A stretch of DNA of 64,000 bases from Streptomyces spororaveus. GTDB lineage: Bacteria; Actinomycetota; Actinomycetes; Streptomycetales; Streptomycetaceae. The position numbers and the translations under genes were made by a program. The stretch lies in contig NZ_BNED01000005.1 in NCBI RefSeq assembly GCF_016755875.1, forward strand, positions 2,645,001-2,709,000, given 5' to 3'. Below, in pieces: positions 56,963-64,000 of this stretch; the first letter of the stretch is position 1, and the number at the start of each line of letters is the position of its first letter. The notes beneath the pieces are model-generated. The model was not told the DNA's origin and did not search any database. It was given only the letters and a program-made list of their open reading frames with translations.

Positions 56963-58309
56963 ATGACCGCTGTTCCGCAGGAGCGCAAGATCGTCACCGC
57001 GATCCCCGGCCCCAAGTCGCAGGAGCTGCAGGCCCGCCGCCTCCAGACCGTGGCCGGTGGCGTGGGCTCCGTGCTGCCCGTCTTCACGGCCCGCGCGGGC
57101 GGCGGCATCATCGAGGACGTCGACGGCAACCGCCTGATCGACTTCGGCTCCGGCATCGCCGTGACCTCGGTCGGCGCTTCCGCCGAGGCCGTCGTGCGCC
57201 GCGCCTCCGCCCAGCTCGCCGACTTCACCCACACCTGCTTCATGGTCACCCCGTACGAGGGCTACGTCGAGGTCTGCGAGGCCCTCGCCGAGCTGACCCC
57301 GGGCACCCACGCCAAGAAGTCGGCCCTGTTCAACTCCGGCGCCGAGGCCGTCGAGAACGCCGTCAAGATCGCCCGTTCGTACACCAAGCGCCAGGCCGTC
57401 GTCGTCTTCGACCACGGCTACCACGGCCGTACGAACCTCACCATGGCGCTGACCGCGAAGAACATGCCGTACAAGCAGGGCTTCGGTCCGTTCGCCCCCG
57501 AGGTCTACCGCGTCCCGGTCGCCTACGGCTACCGCTGGCCCACCGGTGCCGAGAACTGCGGCCCCGAGGCCGCCGCCCAGGCGATCGACCAGATCACCAA
57601 GCAGATCGGTGCCGAGAACGTCGCCGCGATCATCATCGAGCCGGTCCTCGGTGAGGGCGGCTTCATCGAGCCGGCCAAGGGCTTCCTGCCCGCGATCGTG
57701 AAGTTCGCCAACGACAACGGCATCGTCTTCGTCGCCGACGAGATCCAGTCCGGCTTCTGCCGCACCGGCCAGTGGTTCGCGTGCGAGGACGAGGGCATCG
57801 TCCCGGACCTGATCACCACCGCCAAGGGCATCGCGGGCGGTCTGCCGCTCGCCGCCGTGACGGGCCGCGCCGAGATCATGGACGCCGCGCACGCCGGTGG
57901 CCTGGGCGGCACCTACGGCGGCAACCCGGTGGCCTGCGCCGGTGCGCTCGGCTCCATCGAGACCATGAAGGAGCTCGACCTCAACGCCGCGGCGAAGAAG
58001 ATCGAGTCCGTCATGAAGGCCCGCCTGACGGCCATGCAGGAGAAGTACGACATCATCGGCGACATCCGCGGCCGCGGCGCCATGATCGCGATCGAGCTCG
58101 TCAAGGACCCGGTCTCCAAGACCCCGTTCCCGGAGGCGGCCGGCGCGCTCGCCAAGGCCTGCCACGCCGAGGGCCTGCTCGTCCTCACCTGCGGCACCTA
58201 CGGCAACGTGCTCCGCTTCCTCCCGCCGATCGTCATCGGCGAGGACCTGCTGAACGAGGGCCTGGACCTCATCGAGGCCGCGTTCGCGGCCATCGGCACG
58301 GCCATCTGA
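56963..58309 (+). CDS. gabT: 4-aminobutyrate aminotransferase
   Basis: GabT transfers the amino group of GABA to 2-oxoglutarate, giving succinate semialdehyde. The 448-residue protein is a class III PLP aminotransferase with FNSGAEAVENAVKIAR, the HGYHGRTNLTMA segment, the VADEIQSGFCRTG signature and the PLP Lys in TTAKGIAGGLPL. The ATG has an AGGAG Shine-Dalgarno six bases upstream. Related enzymes acting on other omega-amino acids are possible, but the full length and signature fit GabT. An aldehyde dehydrogenase and PucR regulator lie 2-5 kb upstream on the opposite strand. Confidence 0.95.
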   Translation: MTAVPQERKIVTAIPGPKSQELQARRLQTVAGGVGSVLPVFTARAGGGIIEDVDGNRLIDFGSGIAVTSVGASAEAVVRRASAQLADFTHTCFMVTPYEGYVEVCEALAELTPGTHAKKSALFNSGAEAVENAVKIARSYTKRQAVVVFDHGYHGRTNLTMALTAKNMPYKQGFGPFAPEVYRVPVAYGYRWPTGAENCGPEAAAQAIDQITKQIGAENVAAIIIEPVLGEGGFIEPAKGFLPAIVKFANDNGIVFVADEIQSGFCRTGQWFACEDEGIVPDLITTAKGIAGGLPLAAVTGRAEIMDAAHAGGLGGTYGGNPVACAGALGSIETMKELDLNAAAKKIESVMKARLTAMQEKYDIIGDIRGRGAMIAIELVKDPVSKTPFPEAAGALAKACHAEGLLVLTCGTYGNVLRFLPPIVIGEDLLNEGLDLIEAAFAAIGTAI

Positions 58310-58310
58310 T

Positions 58311-58329
58311 CGAACGTCTAGAACGTTCG
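58311..58329 (+). terminator. Small hairpin downstream of gabT
   Basis: CGAACGT (58311-58317) pairs with ACGTTCG (58323-58329) around a five-base loop, directly after the gabT stop. The stem is short and only moderately GC-rich, so termination would be partial. Confidence 0.4.
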
Positions 58330-58451
58330 CACGCAGCGACCGGCCCCTACCGCCGGTAACGGGCGGACGCTGTGAAGAAGCTGTGGGGGGCCGATGGCGG
58401 GAGCGCGATCCTGCTGTCGGTCCCCCTTCCTCTGCCGTACGGTTTCTGCAG

Positions 58452-59240
58452 ATGAGTGAGACACCCCGCTCACGGGAAACCGAGGGCGACACCAGTACTG
58501 GGCTTCCCCAGCACCGTACTGGGCATGCGTTCGCGCACACTCCTCACCGATCGGACAGCCGTTCGCCCCAAACCCCCCGGGGCGCCCGGCAACCCGGTCC
58601 GGGCGGCCGTCCCGGAACCATCCCCCCTGTTCCGGGACGGCCGGCCACTCCTCTCCTGATCGCCGCGGTCTGCGGCCTCCTCTTCTCCCTGGTCACCTGG
58701 CAGGTGCTGGTCTCCGGCCCGCTGCTGGCCCCGGACCACGCGCTGAGCCGCGCCCTGGTGCGCACGGTCCCGGACTCCGTCACCGAGCGCCTCTCCGACC
58801 TCGGCAACATCCCGGTCGCCGTGCCCGTCCTCGTCCTGGCCATGGCCTACGCCGCCCGGCGCGGGCGCGCCCTCGCCGCCGGGGCCGCGGGGCTGGCGAT
58901 GGCCCTGGTGCCGGCCCTGGTCATCCCGTTCAAGGAGTGGACCGCCCGGCCGGGCCCCCTGGAGCCCTGGGCCGCCGGCTACTTCCCCTCGGGCCACACG
59001 GCCACCGCCGCCGTCGCCTACCTCGGCGCGGCCCTGCTCGTGCGTCCGGACACCCGCCGGGCATGGCCGACGGCCGCCGCCCTGGTCCTCACGGGGGCGA
59101 CGGCCGCCGGACTGATCCTGCGGGGGTGGCACTGGCCGCTGGACGTCCTGGCCAGCCTGCTGATGTGCACGCCCCTGCTGCTCGTGGTCGGCTGGGCCGA
59201 CCGGGTCAGCCGCCGAAGTAGGCGTCGAAGTTCCGGCTGA
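58452..59240 (+). CDS. PAP2-superfamily membrane phosphatase
   Basis: A 262-residue membrane protein with a polar, Pro-rich N-terminus of about 60 residues and five or six transmembrane helices. The PAP2 motifs are KEWTARPGP, PSGHTATA and RGWHWPLDVLA, with the spacing within motifs 1 and 3 shorter than the textbook form. Such enzymes dephosphorylate lipids such as phosphatidate or undecaprenyl diphosphate. The ATG at 58452 has no Shine-Dalgarno; a longer open frame begins at 58383. Its last 35 bases overlap the end of the chitinase gene on the opposite strand. Confidence 0.86.
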   Translation: MSETPRSRETEGDTSTGLPQHRTGHAFAHTPHRSDSRSPQTPRGARQPGPGGRPGTIPPVPGRPATPLLIAAVCGLLFSLVTWQVLVSGPLLAPDHALSRALVRTVPDSVTERLSDLGNIPVAVPVLVLAMAYAARRGRALAAGAAGLAMALVPALVIPFKEWTARPGPLEPWAAGYFPSGHTATAAVAYLGAALLVRPDTRRAWPTAAALVLTGATAAGLILRGWHWPLDVLASLLMCTPLLLVVGWADRVSRRSRRRSSG

Positions 59241-61011
59241 ACTCCCAGCCTCCGAAGCGGTCCCAGTTGATCGACCAGGTCATCAGGCCGCGCAGGCCGG
59301 GCCAGGTGCCGTGCGTCCGGTAGCTCCCGCAGTCGGTCGCCCTCGTCAGGCAGTTCAGCGCCTTGTTCACCTCGGCGGGCGCGGTGTGGCCGTTGCCCGC
59401 GTTGGTCGTGGCCGGGAGGCCGATGGCGACCTGGTCCGGACGCAGGGCCGGGAAGACCCGGGCGGTGTTCCCGGCGACCGGGAAGCCGGTGAGCAGCATG
59501 TCGGTCATGGCGATGTGGAAGTCCGCGCCGCCCATGGAGTGGTACTGGTTGTCGAGGCCCATGATCGAGCCCGAGTTGTAGTCCTGGACGTGGAGCAGGG
59601 TGAGGTCGTCGCGCAGGGCGTGGATGACCGGGAGGTACGCGCCGGCGCGCGGGTCCTGGCCGCCCCAGGGGCCGGAGCCGTAGTACTGGTAGCCCAGCTG
59701 GACGAAGAACGTCTCGGGGGCCATGGTCAGGACGAAGTCCGGTCCGTACCTGGCCTTCAGGGTCTTCACGGCCGAGATCAGGTTGACGACGACCGGGGTA
59801 GTCGGTGCCCGGAAGTCGGTGTCCCCGGTGGCCAGGGAGAGGGAGTGGCCCTCGAAGTCGATGTCCAGGCCGTCGAGGCCGTACTCGTCGATGATCCTGC
59901 CGACCGAGGAGACGAAGGCGTCCCGGGCGGCCGTGGTCGCGAGCTGGACCTGGCCGTTCTGGCCGCCGATGGAGATCAGCACCTTCTTGCCGGCCGCCTG
60001 CTTGGCCTTGACGGCCGCCTTGAACTCCGCAGCGGACTCCACGTTCGGGCACTCCGCGACCGGGCACAGCCGGAAGCGGATGTCGCCCGAGGTCACCGAG
60101 GTCGGTTCGCCGAAGGCGAGGTTGATGACGTCCCAGGAGGCGGGCACGTCGGCCATCCGGACGTAGCCGGAGCCGTTGGCGAAGCTCGTGTGCAGGTAGC
60201 CGACGAGCGCGTGCGCGGGGAGGCCGCCTCCCCCGCCACCGCCGCCCCCGGGCGTGGTCGCGGAAGCGGGCGCGCTCTGCGGTGACTCGCCCGCCGCGTT
60301 CACCGCGGTGACCCGGAAGGTGTGGGTGGTGGCCGCGGCGAGACCGGTCACGGACGCCGAGGCGGAGGTGACGGACAGGGGCGCCGCGCCGTCACGGTGG
60401 ACGGTGTACGAGGTGGCGCCGGGCACCGCCGACCAGGCCAGCGCGACCGAGCTCGACGAGGTGGCGGTGGCGGTCAGGCCGGTGGGGGCGGCCGGGAGCT
60501 GGGGCTGCCCGGGACCGCCGGGGTCCGGGCCGACCAGGGTGAGGTCGTCGGTGAAGTGGGCGCTCTGGCCGTACCAGCCGTGGGTGTACACCGTCACGGA
60601 GGTCGTGGCCGGGCCGGTACGGAAGGTGGTGGTCAGCTGCTTCCAGGTGCCCGGGGTCTGCGTCCACGCCGACACGTCGGTGGTACCGGTCCCGGTCGCG
60701 CCCAGGTAGACGTACGCGCCCTGCACCCACGCGGCGAGCATGTACGCCGAGTCGGGCTTGACGGTGACGGTCTGGGAGCAGCGGGCGTTGTCCTGGCCGG
60801 CCGGAGTGGCCCTCAGGGCGGAAACCCCACCGTGGACGGGCGTGGTGACGACGGCTCCGCTGCCGCCCGAGCAGCTCCAGCCGTCGAGGCCGGTCTCGAA
60901 GCCGCCGTTGCGTACGAGATCGGCGTCGGCCGCCGCGGCGGGCGGGCCCGCGGCGAGGAAGCCGGCCACCGCCAGGGCGGCGGCGGTGAGGAAGGGTATG
61001 GCTCTGCGCAC
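59206..61011 (-). CDS. Secreted GH18 chitinase with carbohydrate-binding and fibronectin III domains
   Basis: The 601-residue protein is exported by a signal peptide (residues 1-28, AVAGFLAAGPPAAAA). A jelly-roll carbohydrate-binding module occupies about residues 30-165 (LVRNGGFETGLDGWSC). A fibronectin type III domain (about 175-255) and a Gly-rich linker follow. The GH18 barrel starts near 270 and has the catalytic DGLDIDFEG motif, with Glu387 as acid. The GTG at 61011 has a GGAGG Shine-Dalgarno. A DasR-type operator overlaps its promoter, so chitin or N-acetylglucosamine control is expected. The 3' end overlaps the PAP2 gene. Confidence 0.95.
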   Translation of the reverse strand: MRRAIPFLTAAALAVAGFLAAGPPAAAADADLVRNGGFETGLDGWSCSGGSGAVVTTPVHGGVSALRATPAGQDNARCSQTVTVKPDSAYMLAAWVQGAYVYLGATGTGTTDVSAWTQTPGTWKQLTTTFRTGPATTSVTVYTHGWYGQSAHFTDDLTLVGPDPGGPGQPQLPAAPTGLTATATSSSSVALAWSAVPGATSYTVHRDGAAPLSVTSASASVTGLAAATTHTFRVTAVNAAGESPQSAPASATTPGGGGGGGGGLPAHALVGYLHTSFANGSGYVRMADVPASWDVINLAFGEPTSVTSGDIRFRLCPVAECPNVESAAEFKAAVKAKQAAGKKVLISIGGQNGQVQLATTAARDAFVSSVGRIIDEYGLDGLDIDFEGHSLSLATGDTDFRAPTTPVVVNLISAVKTLKARYGPDFVLTMAPETFFVQLGYQYYGSGPWGGQDPRAGAYLPVIHALRDDLTLLHVQDYNSGSIMGLDNQYHSMGGADFHIAMTDMLLTGFPVAGNTARVFPALRPDQVAIGLPATTNAGNGHTAPAEVNKALNCLTRATDCGSYRTHGTWPGLRGLMTWSINWDRFGGWEFSRNFDAYFGG

Positions 61012-61056
61012 AACTGCCTCCGGTGCATGGGGGGATGGAGGGGGTCAGCGGCGCCC

Positions 61057-61085
61057 AAGATGGTCCAGACCAATACCCTTGTCAA
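61057..61085 (-). promoter_or_regulatory. Chitinase promoter with DasR-type operator
   Basis: On the minus strand a perfect -35 TTGACA (61085-61080) and a -10 CATCTT (61062-61057) are 17 bases apart. The palindrome TGGTCCAGACCA at 61061-61072 lies between them and reaches into the -10. It matches the DasR-responsive element (consensus around TGGTCTAGACCA) and the 12-base repeat described in Streptomyces chitinase promoters. A bound repressor would block polymerase. The -35 overlaps the stop codon of the upstream gene. Confidence 0.8.
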
Positions 61086-61570
61086 GACTTCCGGCCCTCC
61101 TTCGCCAGCACGCGCGCGGCCGCCTCGTGCATCGCGAGCTCCAGCACCGCCGGGTCGGTGAGCGTCCCCTCGCCGTCCGGGAGCACCAGCCAGCGCACCC
61201 CGCCGGTCACCCGGCCGGGATACGGGACCACGATCCAGCTCCCGCGCCCGGCACCCCGTACTCCCGTGGCCAGCCACCGCGACGCCGTGCCCGCGGGCAC
61301 GAAGAAGCCCAGCCGCGGCATCGACGTGCCGCTGCGCCCCGCGGCGCCGTCATCGGCGAGCACCGGGCCGGGCCGGGCGAGGAGCAGCCGGAGCACGTCG
61401 AGGGTGGGCCGGCCCAGCTCCCCCGGCATGATCAGCACGTCCCAGCGCCGGCCTGCGGGCAGCAGGGCCACTCCGAGGGGGCTGCGCTCCCACTCCCGGC
61501 GGCAGGCCTGCGGGTCCGGCGCCGCCGATACCAGCCACTCCACCGCCGTCTTGGTCCCCGAAATCGCCAT
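61082..61570 (-). CDS. Conserved hypothetical protein, Prim-Pol-like N-terminal domain
   Basis: A 162-residue protein with WDVLIMPGELGRPTLDVLRLLL, then a central RLGFFVPAGTASRWL and GSWIVVPYPGRVTGGVRWLV. This pattern resembles short actinobacterial proteins labelled bifunctional DNA primase/polymerase-like, though the acidic catalytic residues of Prim-Pol enzymes are not evident. The ATG at 61570 has a CGGAGG Shine-Dalgarno. It lies upstream of the chitinase gene, whose promoter overlaps its end. The 141-base gap to the oxidoreductase holds only a small GGTGAG/CTCACC hairpin. Confidence 0.75.
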   Translation of the reverse strand: MAISGTKTAVEWLVSAAPDPQACRREWERSPLGVALLPAGRRWDVLIMPGELGRPTLDVLRLLLARPGPVLADDGAAGRSGTSMPRLGFFVPAGTASRWLATGVRGAGRGSWIVVPYPGRVTGGVRWLVLPDGEGTLTDPAVLELAMHEAAARVLAKEGRKS

Positions 61571-61711
61571 CGCCCGGCCTCCGTTCCCTGTAGGTGAGGG
61601 GTTCTCACCCGAAGAGAGCGGGGCCGGGCGCAGGTATGACGCGGGTTGCGTTACTCCATGCCGGTGAAACAGGTCACACGGTGAGCGGCGGGCCGGCCGC
61701 CTGACGACGCC

Positions 61712-63130
61712 CTAGCTGTCGAAGCCGAGGCCGAACCGGTCCAGCGTCTTGAGCCACAGGTTCCGGTGTCCGCCGCGGGCGTCCGCGCGGGCCAGGGACC
61801 ACTTGGTGAGCGCGATTCCGGTCCAGGCGAAGGGCTCGGGCGGGAACGGCATCGGCTTGGACTTCACCATCTCCAGCTGTGTGCGCTCGGTGGAGAGCCC
61901 GTCCAGCAGATCCAGCATCACGTCGGCGCCGAACCGGGTGGCCCCCACGCCGAGGCCGGTGTAGCCGGCCGCGTACGCCACCTTGCCGGAGTGCGCCGTT
62001 CCGAAGAAGGCTGAGAAGCGCGAGCAGGTGTCGATCGCGCCGCCCCATGCGTGGCTGAACTTCAGCCCCTCCAGCTGCGGGAAGGCGGTGAAGAAGTGCT
62101 CCGCGAGCTTGAGGTAGGTCTCGGGGCGGTGGTCGTACTCGGAGTCGAGCTTCCCCCGGTAGGGGTAGATCGCGTCGTACCCGCCCCACAGGATCCGGTT
62201 GTCGCGGGTGATCCGGAAGTAGTGGAACTGGTTGGCGCTGTCGCCGAGCCCCTGCCGCCGCTTCCAGCCGATCGCGGCGAGCTGGGCCTCGTCGAGCGGC
62301 TCGCTCATCAGCGCGTAGTCGTAGACCGGGACGGTGAACGGGCGGACCCGGCGGACCAGCGAGGGGAAGATGTTGGTGCCCAGGGCGACCCGGCGGGCGA
62401 GGATCGTGCCGTAGGGGGTGGTCACGGTCATCCCGGAGCCGGCCTGGGCCAGCTTCAGGCCGCGGGTGTTCTCGTAGATCCGCACCCCGAGTTCCAGGCA
62501 GGCCCGCTTGAGGCCCCAGGCCAGCTTCGCCGGGTTGAGCATGGCGACGCCGTCGCGGTCCCAGAGGCCCGCGAGGAAGGTCGGCGAGTCGACCTCGGCG
62601 CGCACCGCCTCGCCGTCCAGCCATTCGGAGCCGTCGGCCAGGCCCAGGCGCAGCGCCTCCTCGTGCAGTTCGCGCAGCTCCTCGACCTGGTGCGGTTCGG
62701 TGGCGACGTCGATCTCGCCGGTCCGCTCGAAGTCGCAGTCGATGCCGTAGCGGGCGACGGCCTCCTCGATGGCGTCGAGGTTGCGGGCGCCCATCTCCTC
62801 CAGCTTCGCCAGCTCGCCGGGCCAGCGGGCCATGCCGTTGCTGAGGCCGTGGGTGAGGGAGGCGGCGCAGAATCCGCCGTTGCGGCCGGAGGCGGCCCAG
62901 CCCGCCTCCTTGCTCTCGATCAGTACGACGTCCCGCCCGGGGTCGCGCTCCTTGGCGATCAGCGCGGTCCACAGCCCGCTGTAGCCGCCGCCGACGACCA
63001 GCAGGTCGCAGCGCTCGTCGGAGGTCAGCGCCGGCTCGGGGGCCGGCTTGCCGGGGTCGTCCAGCCAGTACGAGACCGGCTTCGCTTCGGAAAGGGATTT
63101 CGCAACACTACGCATGGCGACTGGGGCCAT
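61712..63130 (-). CDS. FAD-dependent amine oxidoreductase, gamma-glutamylputrescine-oxidase-like
   Basis: The 472-residue flavoprotein has the dinucleotide motif VVGGGYSGLWTA near residue 45. The D-amino-acid-oxidase fold is followed by the segments ASGRNGGFCAASLTHG and GGAIDTCSRFSAFFG and by GYTGLGVGATR near the end. These are typical of PuuB-type enzymes that oxidise gamma-glutamylputrescine. The ATG at 63130 has a GGGAG ribosome-binding site; an in-frame TTG at 63139 is also possible. It follows a PotC-type permease by 42 bases and was probably transcribed with it, supporting a polyamine role. Confidence 0.9.
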   Translation of the reverse strand: MAPVAMRSVAKSLSEAKPVSYWLDDPGKPAPEPALTSDERCDLLVVGGGYSGLWTALIAKERDPGRDVVLIESKEAGWAASGRNGGFCAASLTHGLSNGMARWPGELAKLEEMGARNLDAIEEAVARYGIDCDFERTGEIDVATEPHQVEELRELHEEALRLGLADGSEWLDGEAVRAEVDSPTFLAGLWDRDGVAMLNPAKLAWGLKRACLELGVRIYENTRGLKLAQAGSGMTVTTPYGTILARRVALGTNIFPSLVRRVRPFTVPVYDYALMSEPLDEAQLAAIGWKRRQGLGDSANQFHYFRITRDNRILWGGYDAIYPYRGKLDSEYDHRPETYLKLAEHFFTAFPQLEGLKFSHAWGGAIDTCSRFSAFFGTAHSGKVAYAAGYTGLGVGATRFGADVMLDLLDGLSTERTQLEMVKSKPMPFPPEPFAWTGIALTKWSLARADARGGHRNLWLKTLDRFGLGFDS

Positions 63131-63172
63131 GTCTTCCAACTCCCTACGGAACTGATGACGTGCTTTCCCGAA

Positions 63173-63979
63173 TTACTTCGGTTGTGCCTTCTTACGGCGG
63201 TTGCCGACCATCTGGCCGGCCAGGACCACCAGCACCGCGATGACGAACATCGCCGTACCGATGACGTTGATCTGCACGGGCGTACCGCGCTGGGCCGAGC
63301 CCCACACGAACATGGGGAAGGTGACGGTGTTGCCCGAGTTGAAGTTGGTGATGATGAAGTCGTCGAAGGAGAGCGCGAAGGAGAGCAGCGCGCCCGCCGC
63401 GATACCGGGTGCGGCAATCGGCAGGGTGACCCGTACGAAGGTCTGCACCGGGCCGGCGTAGAGGTCGCGGGCGGCCTCCTCCAGCCGCGGGTCCATGGAC
63501 AGGACACGGGCCTTGACAGCGGCGACGACGAAGCTGAGGCAGAACATGATGTGCGCGATCAGGATCGTCCAGAAGCCCAGCTGGATGCCCATGTTGAGGA
63601 AGAGGGCGAGCAGCGAGGCCGCCATCACGATCTCGGGCATCGCCATGGGCAGGAAGATCAGCGAGTTGACCGCTCCGCGCGCCCGGAAGCGGTAGCGCAC
63701 GAGCGCGAAGGCGATCGCGGTGCCCAGCGCCGTCGCGGCCAGGGTGGACCACAGGGCGATCTGGAGCGAGAGGGACAGCGACCCGCACATGTCGGCGACC
63801 CCGCAGGGGTCCTTCCACGCGTCGAGGGAGAACTCCTGCCAGGCGTAGTTGAACCGCCCGGTGGGGTTGTTGAAGGAGAAGACGGTGACGACGACGTTCG
63901 GCAGGATCATGTACGCGAGCGTGCCGAGGCCCGCGATGACCACCAGGTTGCGCCGGAGCCAGGTGAGGGGATTGCGCAT
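63173..63979 (-). CDS. potC: ABC transporter permease, spermidine/putrescine type (PotC)
   Basis: A 268-residue inner-membrane permease with six transmembrane helices and the EAA cytoplasmic loop (EEAARDLYAGPVQTFVRVTLP), the site that contacts the ATPase. The segment FSFNNPTGRFNYAWQEFSLDAW is typical of PotC. The ATG at 63979 overlaps the stop of the preceding gene in TGATG. The amine oxidoreductase follows, so uptake and oxidation of polyamines are likely linked. Confidence 0.93.
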   Translation of the reverse strand: MRNPLTWLRRNLVVIAGLGTLAYMILPNVVVTVFSFNNPTGRFNYAWQEFSLDAWKDPCGVADMCGSLSLSLQIALWSTLAATALGTAIAFALVRYRFRARGAVNSLIFLPMAMPEIVMAASLLALFLNMGIQLGFWTILIAHIMFCLSFVVAAVKARVLSMDPRLEEAARDLYAGPVQTFVRVTLPIAAPGIAAGALLSFALSFDDFIITNFNSGNTVTFPMFVWGSAQRGTPVQINVIGTAMFVIAVLVVLAGQMVGNRRKKAQPK

Positions 63980-64000
63980 CAGACCAGGTCCTCCGTCCCC
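63979..64000 (-). CDS. 3' end of a probable PotB-type permease gene (partial)
   Basis: The last 22 bases of the window, read on the minus strand, end in TGA overlapping the potC start and give GTEDLV before the stop. The GGAGG in them also serves as the potC Shine-Dalgarno. The identity as potB is inferred from the usual potA-potB-potC-potD order; the fragment is too short to prove it. Confidence 0.5.

Noticed and set aside
54305..58540. A 1411-codon minus-strand frame across the VirD4-like ATPase and gabT
   Set aside because: It runs out of frame through the ATPase gene and antisense through gabT, with low-complexity Arg/Ala/Gly sequence and no recognisable domain.

Overview
The window is chromosomal DNA from a high-GC actinomycete, almost certainly Streptomyces or a close relative. 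The signs are very high GC in third codon positions, frequent GTG starts (one TTG), GC-rich hairpin terminators without U-tracts, a Streptomyces-type type VII secretion locus with a BldB-like gene, and a DasR-type operator in front of a chitinase. From memory, the order RNase J, dapA, thyX, dapB, M16 peptidase, pnp, rpsO, eccD, eccC is that of the S. coelicolor chromosome core. I see no tRNA, rRNA, insertion sequence, prophage or CRISPR array, and no stretch over 300 bp without a gene.

Left part (1-10.5 kb): RNase J, two lysine/diaminopimelate genes (dapA, dapB), flavin-dependent thymidylate synthase thyX, small membrane proteins, an M16 peptidase, polynucleotide phosphorylase and ribosomal protein S15. 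The S15-PNPase-peptidase run carries several strong RNA hairpins.

Secretion locus (10.5-25.2 kb): a compact ESX/type VII system. The set is EccD, EccC (three ATPase domains), a BldB/DUF397 protein, EsxA and EsxB (WXG100 substrates), mycosin protease MycP, EccB, EccE, an unknown partner and a proline-rich ParA/MinD-like ATPase resembling mycobacterial EspI. The genes form divergent blocks with recognisable promoters and terminators.

Translation and RNA operon (25.2-37.2 kb): rimP, nusA, rnpM (ylxR), infB, a DUF503 gene, rbfA and truB, with ribF nearby. Between truB and ribF lies a 1193-residue protein with an N-terminal chymotrypsin-like fold (His and Cys, catalytic Ser absent), an atypical P-loop NTPase and a long helical C-terminus. 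It is the best candidate here for an undescribed system.

Middle (37.2-49 kb): a lipoprotein with a ferritin-like DUF4439 partner, a kinase homologue lacking catalytic residues, a slipin, prolyl-tRNA synthetase, two GNAT acetyltransferases, then the isoprenoid (MEP) genes ispG and dxr with a site-2 protease between them, and an unknown helical protein.

Right part (49-64 kb): an acyl-CoA dehydrogenase and then genes fitting polyamine and GABA breakdown: an aldehyde dehydrogenase, a PucR regulator, GABA aminotransferase, a gamma-glutamylputrescine-oxidase-like flavoprotein and a PotC-type permease. Interspersed are a VirD4/FtsK-like membrane ATPase, a PAP2 phosphatase, a secreted GH18 chitinase and a conserved hypothetical protein. 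The window ends in the last codons of a probable potB.
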